From the NCBI GenBank assembly GCA_030539395.1, contig JAUNSC010000033.1, positions 1 through 35,219 on the forward strand: a stretch of DNA of 35,219 nt. Reading direction: 5' to 3'. The notes below the pieces were generated by a model. It was given only the letters and a program-made list of their open reading frames with translations. It did not search any database and was not told where the DNA came from. Positions within the stretch are counted from its first letter, which is position 1. Each line of letters opens with the position of its first letter. The DNA comes from Eubacteriales bacterium (GTDB lineage: Bacteria; Bacillota; Clostridia; Lachnospirales; Lachnospiraceae). This document shows, piece after piece, positions 1 to 9,006 of the stretch. The position numbers were made by a program, and so were the translations under genes.

Positions 1-60
1 AAGAACGCAGGCGCAGCAGCAGAAGATCCGTACAAGAACGCAGGCGCAGCGGCAGAAGAT
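1..60 (+). repeat. 33-bp in-frame tandem repeat in the GH3 linker
   Basis: Unit one (1-33) encodes KNAGAAAEDPY. Unit two (34-60) repeats 27 bases with one A-to-G difference, then diverges. More copies may lie before the window. It codes an Ala/Glu spacer between the presumed membrane anchor and the catalytic domain. Confidence 0.8.
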
Positions 61-2451
61 ACCGCTGAGGCAGAAACTGAGGCTGCAGCAGAGGTTGCTG
101 CTGAGGGACCATATGTTCCTGTTCCGGGCGATGGTGCAAAATATACAGTAACTGTTACAGATGACAACTGGATTTTGGTTGAGAACGAGGATGGCGAGAC
201 TCTGGGACTTTCCTCCAACTCTGGGGTTAAGATAATCGAGGATGACGGTTATGCGTTCAAAGACCTGGATCAGGACGGCGAGTTGGATGTATATGAAGAC
301 TGGAGAAAATCCAATGAAGAGCGTGCAGAAGATCTGGTTAATCAGATGCAGGGCTCTGAGATGGCTGCAATCCTGGCTCATGGCGGCTGGGGTGATTTCA
401 CTACAGAACCTTTGGCAGAAGATGACGGTTCTGCTACATATTTGAGAGCCGGCGGACGCGGCGGTGTAACCCGTAACATATCCCAGGGCGGCGGAAATCA
501 TGCAAAATGGGCTAACGCTATCCAGGAAGTTGCTGAAAGCTGTTTCTATGGTATCCCGGCCATGATCTCCATCGATCCTGCTAATATCTCAGGCCTGATT
601 GAGAGTGTTTCACTGGCATCTACTATGGATTCTGAACTGGCTGCTTCCATTGGTAATGAGACTGCTAAGCAGTACCGTGCTGCTGGTGTTACCGCTTTGT
701 TGGGACCGCAGGTGGATATCGCTTCTCCTGTTATGGACCGCGCAGGCGGGACATATGGCGAAGATCCGCAGCTGACGCTGGATATTGCTACTGCTTATGT
801 TAACGCTATGCAGTCTACTTATGATGAAAACGGTGAAGACCTGGGATGGGGCGATGAGTCCGTTTACTGCTTCACGAAACACTACGGCGGTGCAGGTTCT
901 ACTGAGGGCGGACGTAATGATCATGGTAATTCCGGACGTTATGCTACTTTCCCTGGAAACAATCTGGAAGCACACCTGATTACTTATTTTGACGGTGTAT
1001 TCAAACTGCCGGGCAAAACTGGCGCCTCTGGTATCATGACAGAATATGCTATTAACGTAGATGCTGACGGAAATCCTTACGGCGGTGAGTGGTCTGGCGC
1101 GTACAATCCATATATGTATGGACTTCTGGAAGAATACGGCTATGACAGTCTGAAAATCACTGATTGGGGTGTATATCAGTTTGCAGGTGTCTGGGGTGCT
1201 GAAGGCCTTGAAGAACCGGTACGTATCGCTACAAGCTGGGAAAATGGTGCAAACCTTCTGGGCGGCTATGGCACAATGGAGACTGTTGCAGCAGCTTATG
1301 ATGCTCTGGTAGAGCGCAATGGTCAGGAAAAAGCGGATGAAATTATCCGTCATGCTGCTTACAATTATGTTATTGTTATGATGAATCTTGAGATGTTTGA
1401 TCAGCCGTACAGCGATTCTGCTTATGCTGATTCTATCGTCTACAGTGAATCTGCAAATGAATATGGAATGGAGACTCAGAGACAGTCTGTTGTTATGATC
1501 AAGAACGATGGAGTTATCAGTGCTGATGGTGCTGCTTCTGAAAAACCGACCGTATATGTTCCTTATGTTTACAACAATGGTTTCAGCGTAAGCTGGACAA
1601 GCGGCATCAGCCAGGGTGCTCCTTCATGGAATCCGGGTATGGATCTGGATGTTCTGGGCCAGTACTTCAATGTTGTTACTGATACGCTGGGCGAACCGAC
1701 TGGTGAAGCTGATGCTGACGGCAATGCTACTTATACTAAGGATGATATCACTCGTGCTTCTGCAGAGGAAATCGCTGCCTGCGATTACGTTCTGGTAGGC
1801 ATGAGCGGTGCTTACAGTACTTCTTACAATGCTCTTCTGACAGGTGCATTTGGCGGTGCAGCTGCTCCTGAAGGAGTGGAAGATGAATGGTATCCGGCTT
1901 CCCTGCAGTACGCTGAATACACTGCAGACACTGCACGTGAAGTTTCAATTTCCGGTAAAGTTCTTGAAGATGGAACAAAGGAAAACCGTTCTTACAAAGG
2001 CAAGACAGCAGCAGCAGCTTCTAACTACGGTGATCTGGAAGCTCTGGAATATGCAGCAGAAGCAGCTGGTGACATTCCTGTGATCGTATCCATGAAGATG
2101 GATCGTGGCATGGTTTGGAGCGAGGTTGAACCGCTGGCTGATGCTATTCTGGTAAGCTATAACAAACAGTACAATGATGTTGTTGCTGAGATCATCCTGG
2201 GCCAGACAGAGCCGAACGGACTGCTCGTATTCCAGCAGCCTGCTAACATGGAAACTGTTGAAGCTCAGATGGAAGACGTACCGCGTGATATGGAATGCTA
2301 CGTGGACGCAGCCGGCAATACATATGATTTCGCTTTTGGTATGAACTGGTCTGGCGTTATCGATGATGAGCGTACAGCTAAATACACAGCTGAACCATTG
2401 ACAAAGATTGAAAGCTTTGACTATGCTGCATATGCAGAGGCAAATAAATAA
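1..2451 (+). CDS. Glycoside hydrolase family 3 protein, 5' end outside window
   Basis: Probable beta-glucosidase-type GH3 enzyme, likely exported. The frame is open from base 1, so the true start lies upstream; 816 residues are visible. In order: an Ala/Glu-rich low-complexity linker with an 11-residue repeat (visible residues 1-40), a Ca-binding-like DLDQDGELDVYEDW segment at about 83-96 that often precedes GH3 catalytic domains, the GH3 N-domain with GTYGEDPQ and the KHYGG motif, and the probable nucleophile Asp in KITDWG (codon 1162-1164, visible residue 388). A GH3 C-terminal alpha/beta domain starts near QSVVMIKNDG. No fibronectin-like domain follows. The linker suggests a tethered lipoprotein or secreted protein, but the signal peptide is not in view. 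Family assignment is strong; substrate is unknown. A hairpin terminator follows the stop. Confidence 0.9.
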   Translation, partial: KNAGAAAEDPYKNAGAAAEDTAEAETEAAAEVAAEGPYVPVPGDGAKYTVTVTDDNWILVENEDGETLGLSSNSGVKIIEDDGYAFKDLDQDGELDVYEDWRKSNEERAEDLVNQMQGSEMAAILAHGGWGDFTTEPLAEDDGSATYLRAGGRGGVTRNISQGGGNHAKWANAIQEVAESCFYGIPAMISIDPANISGLIESVSLASTMDSELAASIGNETAKQYRAAGVTALLGPQVDIASPVMDRAGGTYGEDPQLTLDIATAYVNAMQSTYDENGEDLGWGDESVYCFTKHYGGAGSTEGGRNDHGNSGRYATFPGNNLEAHLITYFDGVFKLPGKTGASGIMTEYAINVDADGNPYGGEWSGAYNPYMYGLLEEYGYDSLKITDWGVYQFAGVWGAEGLEEPVRIATSWENGANLLGGYGTMETVAAAYDALVERNGQEKADEIIRHAAYNYVIVMMNLEMFDQPYSDSAYADSIVYSESANEYGMETQRQSVVMIKNDGVISADGAASEKPTVYVPYVYNNGFSVSWTSGISQGAPSWNPGMDLDVLGQYFNVVTDTLGEPTGEADADGNATYTKDDITRASAEEIAACDYVLVGMSGAYSTSYNALLTGAFGGAAAPEGVEDEWYPASLQYAEYTADTAREVSISGKVLEDGTKENRSYKGKTAAAASNYGDLEALEYAAEAAGDIPVIVSMKMDRGMVWSEVEPLADAILVSYNKQYNDVVAEIILGQTEPNGLLVFQQPANMETVEAQMEDVPRDMECYVDAAGNTYDFAFGMNWSGVIDDERTAKYTAEPLTKIESFDYAAYAEANK

Positions 2452-2469
2452 TTATAATTTTTGATAGTG

Positions 2470-2508
2470 TCAGGGCTGGATGAGCTCAGCCCTGATAGCT
2501 GCTTTTTT
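2470..2508 (+). terminator. Probable intrinsic terminator after first GH3 gene
   Basis: Eight-base stem TCAGGGCT/AGCCCTGA (2470-2477 with 2488-2495), 10-nt loop, then TTTTTT at 2503-2508. The seven-base gap between stem and T-run is longer than ideal. Confidence 0.6.
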
Positions 2509-2706
2509 CATAGTCCGGCAGAAGCTTTGCTTTTGCCGGGTTCCTTTTTCGGACAACAAAAGTGGATTCATATCAGGATGCACAAAAACAAAAACGCAAA
2601 ATTGTATACTTTGCATAAAATGTATTGTTTGCGAGGAAATATATACAACAATTTATGCGAAAAAGGTGACAATTTATGAAAATATCATACCTCGAATCTG
2701 GTTTTA

Positions 2707-2715
2707 TGGTATAAT
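2707..2715 (+). promoter_or_regulatory. Extended -10 promoter for the second GH3 gene
   Basis: TGGTATAAT fits an extended -10 (TGnTATAAT). No good -35 is seen 17 bases upstream. Predicted transcription start is near 2722, giving a leader of about 60 nt. The rest of 2509-2706 is AT-rich with no supported gene. Confidence 0.6.
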
Positions 2716-2727
2716 TTTTCATCATAA

Positions 2728-2761
2728 TCACGAAAATACCGTTGTGTGTGCGGTATCGTGA
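2728..2761 (+). promoter_or_regulatory. Stem-loop in the 5' leader of the second GH3 gene
   Basis: TCACGA and TACCG pair with CGGTA and TCGTGA, giving 11 base pairs with a three-A bulge and a 9-nt loop. It starts just after the predicted transcription start and ends about 10 bases before the AGGAGG ribosome site at 2771-2776. It could be an operator, an mRNA stabiliser or a translation control element. Confidence 0.5.
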
Positions 2762-2782
2762 AAATCCAAAGGAGGAGAAAAA

Positions 2783-5700
2783 ATGGTTGATTTATTGGCA
2801 AAACTCTTAGGCCCGATTTTTGGCAGCCTTGGAGTCAGTGAGGCAGACTTGCTTGCTTACCTCACACAGCTGCAGGGTTACGTGTATTTTATCCTTGCTG
2901 CGCTGGTTGTACTGATCGTTATCCTGATCCTTGCATCCAAAGCGAAAAAAGGTTTTAAGCACGTTATCCGCTGGGAAGCAGTTATGGCATTTTTTGCTGC
3001 GCTGCTGATTGCGGTCAATGCAATTTGTTATGGACCGATGTATTCAAATGTTTCCGGTTTCCTGAATGCGTCTAAAGCAGATATTCAGGAGGAAACAGTC
3101 GCACAGAGTAAGGACATGATCAAGAGGATCGGCGAAGAAGGAACTGTTCTTGTAAAGAATAATGGACTGCTTCCGCTGTCTTCGGATGTTACGAGCCTGA
3201 ATGTCTTCGGATGGGATTCCACAAATCCGCTGTTCGGCGGTACAGGATCCGGTTCTTCTGATGCATCTACAGCAGTTGGCATTTTGCAGTCTCTGCAGGA
3301 TGCAGGATATGCAACCAACGAAACACTTACAAAGCTGTACACAGATTACCGTGCAGACCGTCCTCTTATTGCAATGTCATCTCAGGACTGGACACTTCCG
3401 GAGCCGACGGTAGACGCTTATACAGATGACCTGATGGCTGAAGCAAAAGATTTTTCTGATACAGCAGTTATCGTAATCGGACGTTCCGGCGGTGAGGGCG
3501 CAGACCTTCCGATGGATATGAACGCTATCATTAACGGTACTTATAATCCGGGACTGGAGGTTTCTGTTGCTCCGGCAAACTGGATGTACATGAATGCATA
3601 CTATACCAATAATGGTGCATATGACGATTTCGAACCGGGTGAATCTTATCTTGAACTTTCTGTTACAGAGGAACAGATGGTTGAAAAAGTTTGCTCTGAA
3701 TTCGACAACGTTATTGTAATTATCAACGCAAACAATACGATGGAGCTCGGATGGGTAGATGAATATGAGCAGATCGGTGCAGTGCTTCTTGCCCCGGGTG
3801 CAGGAAATACCGGATTTGCAGCTCTTGGTGAAATCATCAATGGTTCTGTAAACCCGTCCGGTAAGACGGCAGATACTTTTGTTAAGGATCTGATGACAAC
3901 TCCGTATATCAACAACATTGGAAATATGTCATTTACCAACGTGGAAGATCTGAAACAGCAGATTGCTGCAGCGGACGGCGCTTACGAAGGAAATATGGCA
4001 TTTGCAAATTATGTAGAAGGTATCTATGTCGGATATAAATTCTATGAAACAGCTGCAGAAGAGGGCTTTCTGAAATATGAAGATTATGTGCAGTATCCGT
4101 TTGGTTATGGTCTGAGTTATACAACTTTTGAAAAGAAGATGGAAAACTTCGCAGACAATGGCGACAGCATCAGCTTTGATGTTGTAGTGACAAATACAGG
4201 TGATGTGGCAGGCAAGGACGTGGCAGAAATCTACTTTACACCGCCCTACACCAACGGCGGTATTGAAAAGGCTTCTGTAAATCTTATTCAGTATGAAAAG
4301 ACAGGCGTGATTGAACCGGGCGCTTCCGAGACACTTTCCTTTGAGATTCCGAAGGAAGATCTTGCATCCTATGATTCTGAGGGAATCAAGATTCAGGGCG
4401 GCGGATACATTCTGGAAGCCGGCGATTATACAATCTCTGTACGTTCTGATTCTCATACGGTTGATGCAGAAGAAACCTTTAAGGTCGACGCAGATATCGA
4501 TTATAGTACAGAAGGACGTTCCAGTGATGCTGTAGCAGCTACTAATCAGTTCGAAGATTATTCACGCGGTGACTTTGTACAGCTCTCCCGTGCAGACAAG
4601 TTTGCAAACTATGATGAGGCATGCGGCGAATTGAAAGAAGAGCAGTTTGTAATGTCTGATGAGACACGTGCAGCAGTAGAAGAAAATGCCTTTGGTATTT
4701 ATGACGGCACAAAATATGATAATGCGGATGATGTAATGCCGACTTTAGGTGCAGACAATGGATTGACACTGTTTGATCTGAAGGGCGCTGCATATGATGA
4801 TGCAAAATGGGATCAGCTTCTGGATCAGCTTACTTTTGAAGATATGGCTACCATGATTAATGTAGGCGGATGGCAGACCGTAGCAATTGATTCTGTTGGC
4901 AAAGTGGGAACATCCGACTGTGACGGCCCGGCAGGCCTTAGCAACTTTATTACAGGCGCTTACGGTACGGCTTATCCTTCCGAGGTTCTGCTCGCACAGA
5001 CATGGAATAAACAGCTTGCTTATGAAGTAGGTCTGGCTATGGGTCAGGAATATGCTGATGCAAACAATTACGGATGGTATGGCCCGGCTATGAATACACA
5101 CCGCTCTGCATTTGCAGGACGTAACTTTGAGTATTACTCTGAGGACGGTGTACTTGCCGGATACCTTGCAATGAATCAGGTAAATGGTGCGGCTGAAAAG
5201 GGTGTATACGCTTATATCAAGCATTTTGCAGTAAACGATCAGGAAACAAACCGCTGTTCATTCCTGCTTACCTATGCATCTGAGCAGGCAATCCGTGAGA
5301 TTTACCTGAAACCGTTTGAAATCTGCGTAAAAGGCTTTAATGGTGCAACACAGGCTTGTATGTCTTCCTTTAACTGGATCGGTACGATTCCGAGCTGTGG
5401 CAATGAATATCTGTTGAAGAATGTCCTTCGCGGTGAGTGGGGCTTCCAGGGTATGGTAATTACCGATTATGATGGATCTTATGGTTATATGATTTCTGAT
5501 CACTGTGTACGTTCAGGAAATGACCTGATGCTTGGCTTTGCAAGTGCAGCATCTAATCAGTTTACAGATCAGAGCGCAACTGCAACACTTGCAATGCGTC
5601 AGGCCTGCAAGAATATTATGTATACGATCGTGAACAGTGGTTACTATGCAGGTGATACAAATCCGGTTGGTGGTATGACCAATATGGATAAGCTCTTCCT

Positions 5701-5800
5701 GAAAGTAAATGTGATCGGTGGCGTTGTGATCGGTGGTATCGCACTGATCGTGCTGATTCGTTATCTCCTGAAGAGAAAGAAAAAAGCATCTGTTGAGTAA
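2783..5800 (+). CDS. Membrane-anchored GH3 enzyme with swapped domain order
   Basis: 1005-residue GH3 enzyme held in the membrane at both ends. Two hydrophobic segments lie at about 33-51 and 66-84, and a third near 974-995 is followed by RKKK. The domain normally at the C-terminus comes first (GTVLVKNNGLLPL near 118), then PFGYGLSYTTFE (about 440) and a fibronectin III-like domain (about 455-550). The catalytic N-type domain is last (about 680-960), with CDGPAGLS, GRNFEYYSEDG, KHFAVNDQE and the nucleophile Asp895 in MVITDYDG. The same inverted order is known for beta-glucosidases of Ruminococcus albus and Butyrivibrio fibrisolvens. ATG at 2783 has an AGGAGG site. The active site is expected outside the cell; substrate is unknown. 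Confidence 0.9.
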   Translation: MVDLLAKLLGPIFGSLGVSEADLLAYLTQLQGYVYFILAALVVLIVILILASKAKKGFKHVIRWEAVMAFFAALLIAVNAICYGPMYSNVSGFLNASKADIQEETVAQSKDMIKRIGEEGTVLVKNNGLLPLSSDVTSLNVFGWDSTNPLFGGTGSGSSDASTAVGILQSLQDAGYATNETLTKLYTDYRADRPLIAMSSQDWTLPEPTVDAYTDDLMAEAKDFSDTAVIVIGRSGGEGADLPMDMNAIINGTYNPGLEVSVAPANWMYMNAYYTNNGAYDDFEPGESYLELSVTEEQMVEKVCSEFDNVIVIINANNTMELGWVDEYEQIGAVLLAPGAGNTGFAALGEIINGSVNPSGKTADTFVKDLMTTPYINNIGNMSFTNVEDLKQQIAAADGAYEGNMAFANYVEGIYVGYKFYETAAEEGFLKYEDYVQYPFGYGLSYTTFEKKMENFADNGDSISFDVVVTNTGDVAGKDVAEIYFTPPYTNGGIEKASVNLIQYEKTGVIEPGASETLSFEIPKEDLASYDSEGIKIQGGGYILEAGDYTISVRSDSHTVDAEETFKVDADIDYSTEGRSSDAVAATNQFEDYSRGDFVQLSRADKFANYDEACGELKEEQFVMSDETRAAVEENAFGIYDGTKYDNADDVMPTLGADNGLTLFDLKGAAYDDAKWDQLLDQLTFEDMATMINVGGWQTVAIDSVGKVGTSDCDGPAGLSNFITGAYGTAYPSEVLLAQTWNKQLAYEVGLAMGQEYADANNYGWYGPAMNTHRSAFAGRNFEYYSEDGVLAGYLAMNQVNGAAEKGVYAYIKHFAVNDQETNRCSFLLTYASEQAIREIYLKPFEICVKGFNGATQACMSSFNWIGTIPSCGNEYLLKNVLRGEWGFQGMVITDYDGSYGYMISDHCVRSGNDLMLGFASAASNQFTDQSATATLAMRQACKNIMYTIVNSGYYAGDTNPVGGMTNMDKLFLKVNVIGGVVIGGIALIVLIRYLLKRKKKASVE

Positions 5801-5823
5801 TTTTGCAATTTGAATCGAAAATG

Positions 5824-5902
5824 CGGCCATAGTGAATGTGGCCGGGAAACATTGGTTAAAATGAGGGAAGGGATTGTGGCGGGGAAAGCCCAGTCCCTTC
5901 CC
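5824..5902 (+). other. Two stem-loops between GH3 genes, without T-runs
   Basis: Stem one is CGGCCA/TGGCCG (5824-5844). Stem two is a perfect 9-bp GGGAAGGGA/TCCCTTCCC (5865-5873 with 5894-5902), nine bases before the AAGGAGGG ribosome site. Neither has a U-tract, so they are more likely mRNA-processing or stability elements than terminators. Confidence 0.55.
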
Positions 5903-5925
5903 TGGCATAAAAGGAGGGTAAAAGC

Positions 5926-8349
5926 TTGGATATCAAAAAACTTGTAAAAGATATGACTCTGGAAGAAAAATGCTATATGCTCTCCGGCAAAGATTTCTGG
6001 CAGACCAGAAGTGTAAACAGAGTCGGAGTACCTTCAATATTTCTGTCTGACGGACCTCACGGTGTGCGTAAGCAGGCTGGTGCAGCAGATCAGCTTGGCT
6101 TAAATGCCAGCGTTCCGGCGACCTGTTATCCTACAGCGGCTACTATGGCTAACAGCTGGGATGTAGACCTGGCAGAAGAAATGGCGGAGGCCCTGGGAGA
6201 AGAAGCTGTTTCTCAGGAAGTAAATGTTCTTCTTGGCCCGGGTCTTAATATTAAGAGAAGTCCTCTTTGCGGACGTAATTTTGAGTATTTTTCGGAGGAT
6301 CCGTATCTTGCAGGCAAGATGGCGGGTGCTTATGTAAAAGGAATCCAGAGTAAGGGGGCATCTGCATGCCCAAAACATTTTGCAGCAAACAGTCAGGAGC
6401 TTCGCCGTATGGCAAGTGATTCTGTAGTGGATGAGAGAACACTTCGCGAGATTTATCTGACCGGATTTGAAATTGCTGTCAGGGAAGCGCATCCCAGGGC
6501 AATCATGTCATCCTATAACCGTGTTAACGGGGAATATGCAAACGAAAATAAACATCTTCTGCGGGATATTCTTGTGGATGAATGGGGATTTGACGGATTT
6601 GTAGTTTCTGACTGGGGTGGTTCCAATGATCATGTGGCTGGCGTGGCAAACGGTTCTCATCTGGAGATGCCGACCACTGGAGGAGACAGTGATGAAGAAC
6701 TGATCGCTGCAGTAAAAAGCGGAAAAATTTCCGAGGCTGCTGTAGATGAGCGCGTAGAAGAACTTTTGAATGTGATCATGCAGCTTGCTCCGGTAACGCA
6801 GGCGGCGAAAGGAAAAGAATTTGATGTGGAAGCGCATCATGCTATGGCAGGAAGGGCAGCAGAGGGAAGTATTGTACTTTTAAAAAATGACCATCGCACG
6901 CTGCCGTTAAAAAAGGGTACAAAGGTGGCTGTCATCGGTGACTTCGCTCAGAAACCCCGCTATCAGGGGGCCGGTTCTTCCGTAGTGAATCCGACGAAGC
7001 TGGACAGCACACTGGATATTATTGAAAACTTTGATCTGAAAATGGCAGGATTTTCTGCCGGCTATGTACGTACCGGAGAGCCGAATGATGTCTTAAAACA
7101 GGAAGCGGTAAATCTGGCGAAGGAAGCACAGGTTGTGCTGCTGTATATCGGTTTGGATGAAATCAGCGAATCAGAGGGGCTTGACCGTGCACATATGAAG
7201 CTTCCGAAAAATCAGGAAGCGCTTCTGAAAGCTCTTTTGAAAGTAAATAAAAATATTGTGGTAGTTTTAAGTGCGGGATCTCCTATAGAGATGCCCTGGG
7301 CAGATGAGGTTCCGGCAATTATTCACGGATATCTGTCAGGACAGGCAGGGGCTGCAGCAATGTTAAAGGCAATCACGGGACAGATCAATCCCAGTGGAAA
7401 ACTGGCTGAGACTTATCCGTTTAAATACGAAGATACACCGGCATATCATTATTTTCCAAGCAGGGAGAGAAGCGCTGAGTATCGTGAGGGTCTTTTTGTA
7501 GGATACCGCTATTATGCTACGGCAGATGTGCCGGTGCGTTATCCATTTGGATATGGCTTATCCTATACAGCTTTTGACTATTCGGATTTGAAGGCAACAG
7601 AAAAGGAAGTACAGTTTACCTTGAAAAATGCGGGAGCTGTGGATGGCGCTGAGGTGGCACAGATTTATGTGTCTGCAAAGGGAAGCGAAATTTTCCGGCC
7701 GGCACTGGAGCTTAAAGGATTCAAAAAAGTATTCTTAAAAGCAGGTGAGAGCAAAACTGTAAAAGTTTTGCTGGATGACAAGGCGTTCCGCTATTTTAAT
7801 GTGAAGACGAATAAATGGGAAACGGAAGGCGGAGAATATGAAATTCTGGTGGGTGCATCCTGTACGGATATCCGCTTAAAGGGAAGTGTAAGTGTTGCCG
7901 GAACCGGCGCACCGAATCCGTATAAAAAGAATGAGATGGCCGACTATTACAGCGGTAAGATAACGGCTGTGTCAGATAGTGAATTCGAAGCACTTCTGGG
8001 TCATGCCATCCCGGACGGATCCTGGAGTAAAGACGGCCTTTTGGATGCAAATGATGCTATCTGCCAGATGTATTATGCAAAGAGCGGTCCGGCCCGTCTG
8101 GTATGGAAAATCCTTACGAATATGAAGAATAAGAGTGAGGCAAAAGGAAAACCGGATCTGAATATCCTGTTTATCTATAACATGCCTTTCCGCGGCATCG
8201 GTAAGATGGCAGGCGGTATGTGCAGCCAGGAAATGGTAGACGGTATTATGAAAATTGTAAACGGACATTTCTTTGGCGGACTTGGAAAGGTTATTGGCGG
8301 TTTCTTCCGTCAGCGTAAAGTGATGAAGAAAGCGAATGACATGAAATAA
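5926..8349 (+). CDS. Glycoside hydrolase family 3 (beta-glucosidase-like), cytoplasmic
   Basis: 807-residue GH3 enzyme with no signal peptide or membrane segment, so it probably cleaves imported oligosaccharides or glycosides. Usual domain order: N-domain with LSDGPHGVRKQ, GRNFEYFSEDPYLAGKMA, CPKHFAANSQE and nucleophile Asp229 in VVSDWGG; then the C-domain (SIVLLKNDHRTLPL; SESEGLDR is a candidate for the acid/base region); then PFGYGLSYTAF and a fibronectin III-like domain (about 555-655). About 140 extra residues follow, rich in Gly, Met and Lys (MPFRGIGKMAGGM), of no family I recognise. Start is TTG at 5926, chosen for AAGGAGGG eight bases upstream. It probably shares a transcript with the preceding gene. 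Confidence 0.92.
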   Translation: MDIKKLVKDMTLEEKCYMLSGKDFWQTRSVNRVGVPSIFLSDGPHGVRKQAGAADQLGLNASVPATCYPTAATMANSWDVDLAEEMAEALGEEAVSQEVNVLLGPGLNIKRSPLCGRNFEYFSEDPYLAGKMAGAYVKGIQSKGASACPKHFAANSQELRRMASDSVVDERTLREIYLTGFEIAVREAHPRAIMSSYNRVNGEYANENKHLLRDILVDEWGFDGFVVSDWGGSNDHVAGVANGSHLEMPTTGGDSDEELIAAVKSGKISEAAVDERVEELLNVIMQLAPVTQAAKGKEFDVEAHHAMAGRAAEGSIVLLKNDHRTLPLKKGTKVAVIGDFAQKPRYQGAGSSVVNPTKLDSTLDIIENFDLKMAGFSAGYVRTGEPNDVLKQEAVNLAKEAQVVLLYIGLDEISESEGLDRAHMKLPKNQEALLKALLKVNKNIVVVLSAGSPIEMPWADEVPAIIHGYLSGQAGAAAMLKAITGQINPSGKLAETYPFKYEDTPAYHYFPSRERSAEYREGLFVGYRYYATADVPVRYPFGYGLSYTAFDYSDLKATEKEVQFTLKNAGAVDGAEVAQIYVSAKGSEIFRPALELKGFKKVFLKAGESKTVKVLLDDKAFRYFNVKTNKWETEGGEYEILVGASCTDIRLKGSVSVAGTGAPNPYKKNEMADYYSGKITAVSDSEFEALLGHAIPDGSWSKDGLLDANDAICQMYYAKSGPARLVWKILTNMKNKSEAKGKPDLNILFIYNMPFRGIGKMAGGMCSQEMVDGIMKIVNGHFFGGLGKVIGGFFRQRKVMKKANDMK

Positions 8350-8354
8350 AATAG

Positions 8355-8384
8355 ACGGCTGCGGGGATGATTCCCGGCGGCCGT
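8355..8384 (+). other. Intergenic stem-loop before the GtrA-like gene
   Basis: ACGGCTGCGGGG (8355-8366) pairs with CCCGGCGGCCGT (8373-8384) with one G-U pair and one mismatch, 6-nt loop. No T-run follows. It is the third such element between genes of this cluster. Confidence 0.5.
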
Positions 8385-8410
8385 GTTGGAAAAAGAGAGG
8401 GTAAGACAGT

Positions 8411-9001
8411 ATGAATGCAGCAAAAAAATGGTGGGATAATTTTGCTGATAAGCATCCGGTTGCTGCAAAGTGGGTGCGTGAAGGCGGATTATTTCTGATT
8501 TTCAGTAACCTTGTTACTGTTATACAGTATATTATCTATGCATTCCTCCCCAATTTGTTGGGTTTGGGACTTGCAGGCACTGAGTGGAGCTGGCCGGCAA
8601 TACCGGTAAAGCTGTTCGGTATTGCTTTTACATGGAATGCATTGGGATATGATGTACTGTATAACGAAGCAGGTCAGGTAATTATCGGCGGCGGATTGGG
8701 ATACTTTATTGCAATGCTTGCAGGTTCTTTTTTGGCACAATGTATCAATTTCCCGCTGCAGAGAAACATTACATTCCGCAGCCATGGCAACATTCCGTGG
8801 CAGATTATGTGGTATGTAATCGCATGGTGTGCTATTACGGTAGTGGTAAATTCCATCAACTGTGTATGGGTAGCAGTTGCAAGCCAATTGCTCCCAGGCT
8901 GGCTGTACAACATCGGCACCACGGTTCTGATGGGCGGTATTTCCATGGTAATATTCTTCTTTGTATTTAAGATTATTTTTCCGGAAGGAGAGAAAAAGTA
9001 A
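8411..9001 (+). CDS. GtrA-like membrane protein
   Basis: 196-residue protein with four predicted membrane segments (about 26-46, 92-112, 130-152 and 164-186). The stretch NFPLQRNITFRSHGN after the second segment resembles the conserved part of GtrA/DPMS-type proteins, which are linked to moving lipid-linked sugars across the membrane. It is somewhat longer than typical GtrA (about 120-150) because of an N-terminal extension and a loop near 50-85. Start ATG with AGAGAGGG upstream. It lies 61 bases after the third GH3 gene, suggesting one glycan-related unit. GtrA assignment is by motif and topology. Confidence 0.72.
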   Translation: MNAAKKWWDNFADKHPVAAKWVREGGLFLIFSNLVTVIQYIIYAFLPNLLGLGLAGTEWSWPAIPVKLFGIAFTWNALGYDVLYNEAGQVIIGGGLGYFIAMLAGSFLAQCINFPLQRNITFRSHGNIPWQIMWYVIAWCAITVVVNSINCVWVAVASQLLPGWLYNIGTTVLMGGISMVIFFFVFKIIFPEGEKK

Positions 9002-9006
9002 GCTGA

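Noticed and set aside
175-177. TTG as start of the first GH3 gene
   Set aside because: The frame is open and protein-like back to base 1 and no ribosome site precedes it; the gene starts before the window.
610-1353. 247-codon open frame on the minus strand inside the first GH3 gene
   Set aside because: Fully antisense to a well-conserved GH3 domain, with no recognisable protein pattern; a codon-bias shadow.
5865-5902. Intrinsic terminator between GH3 genes
   Set aside because: The stem is strong but followed by TGGCATAAAAGG with no T-run.
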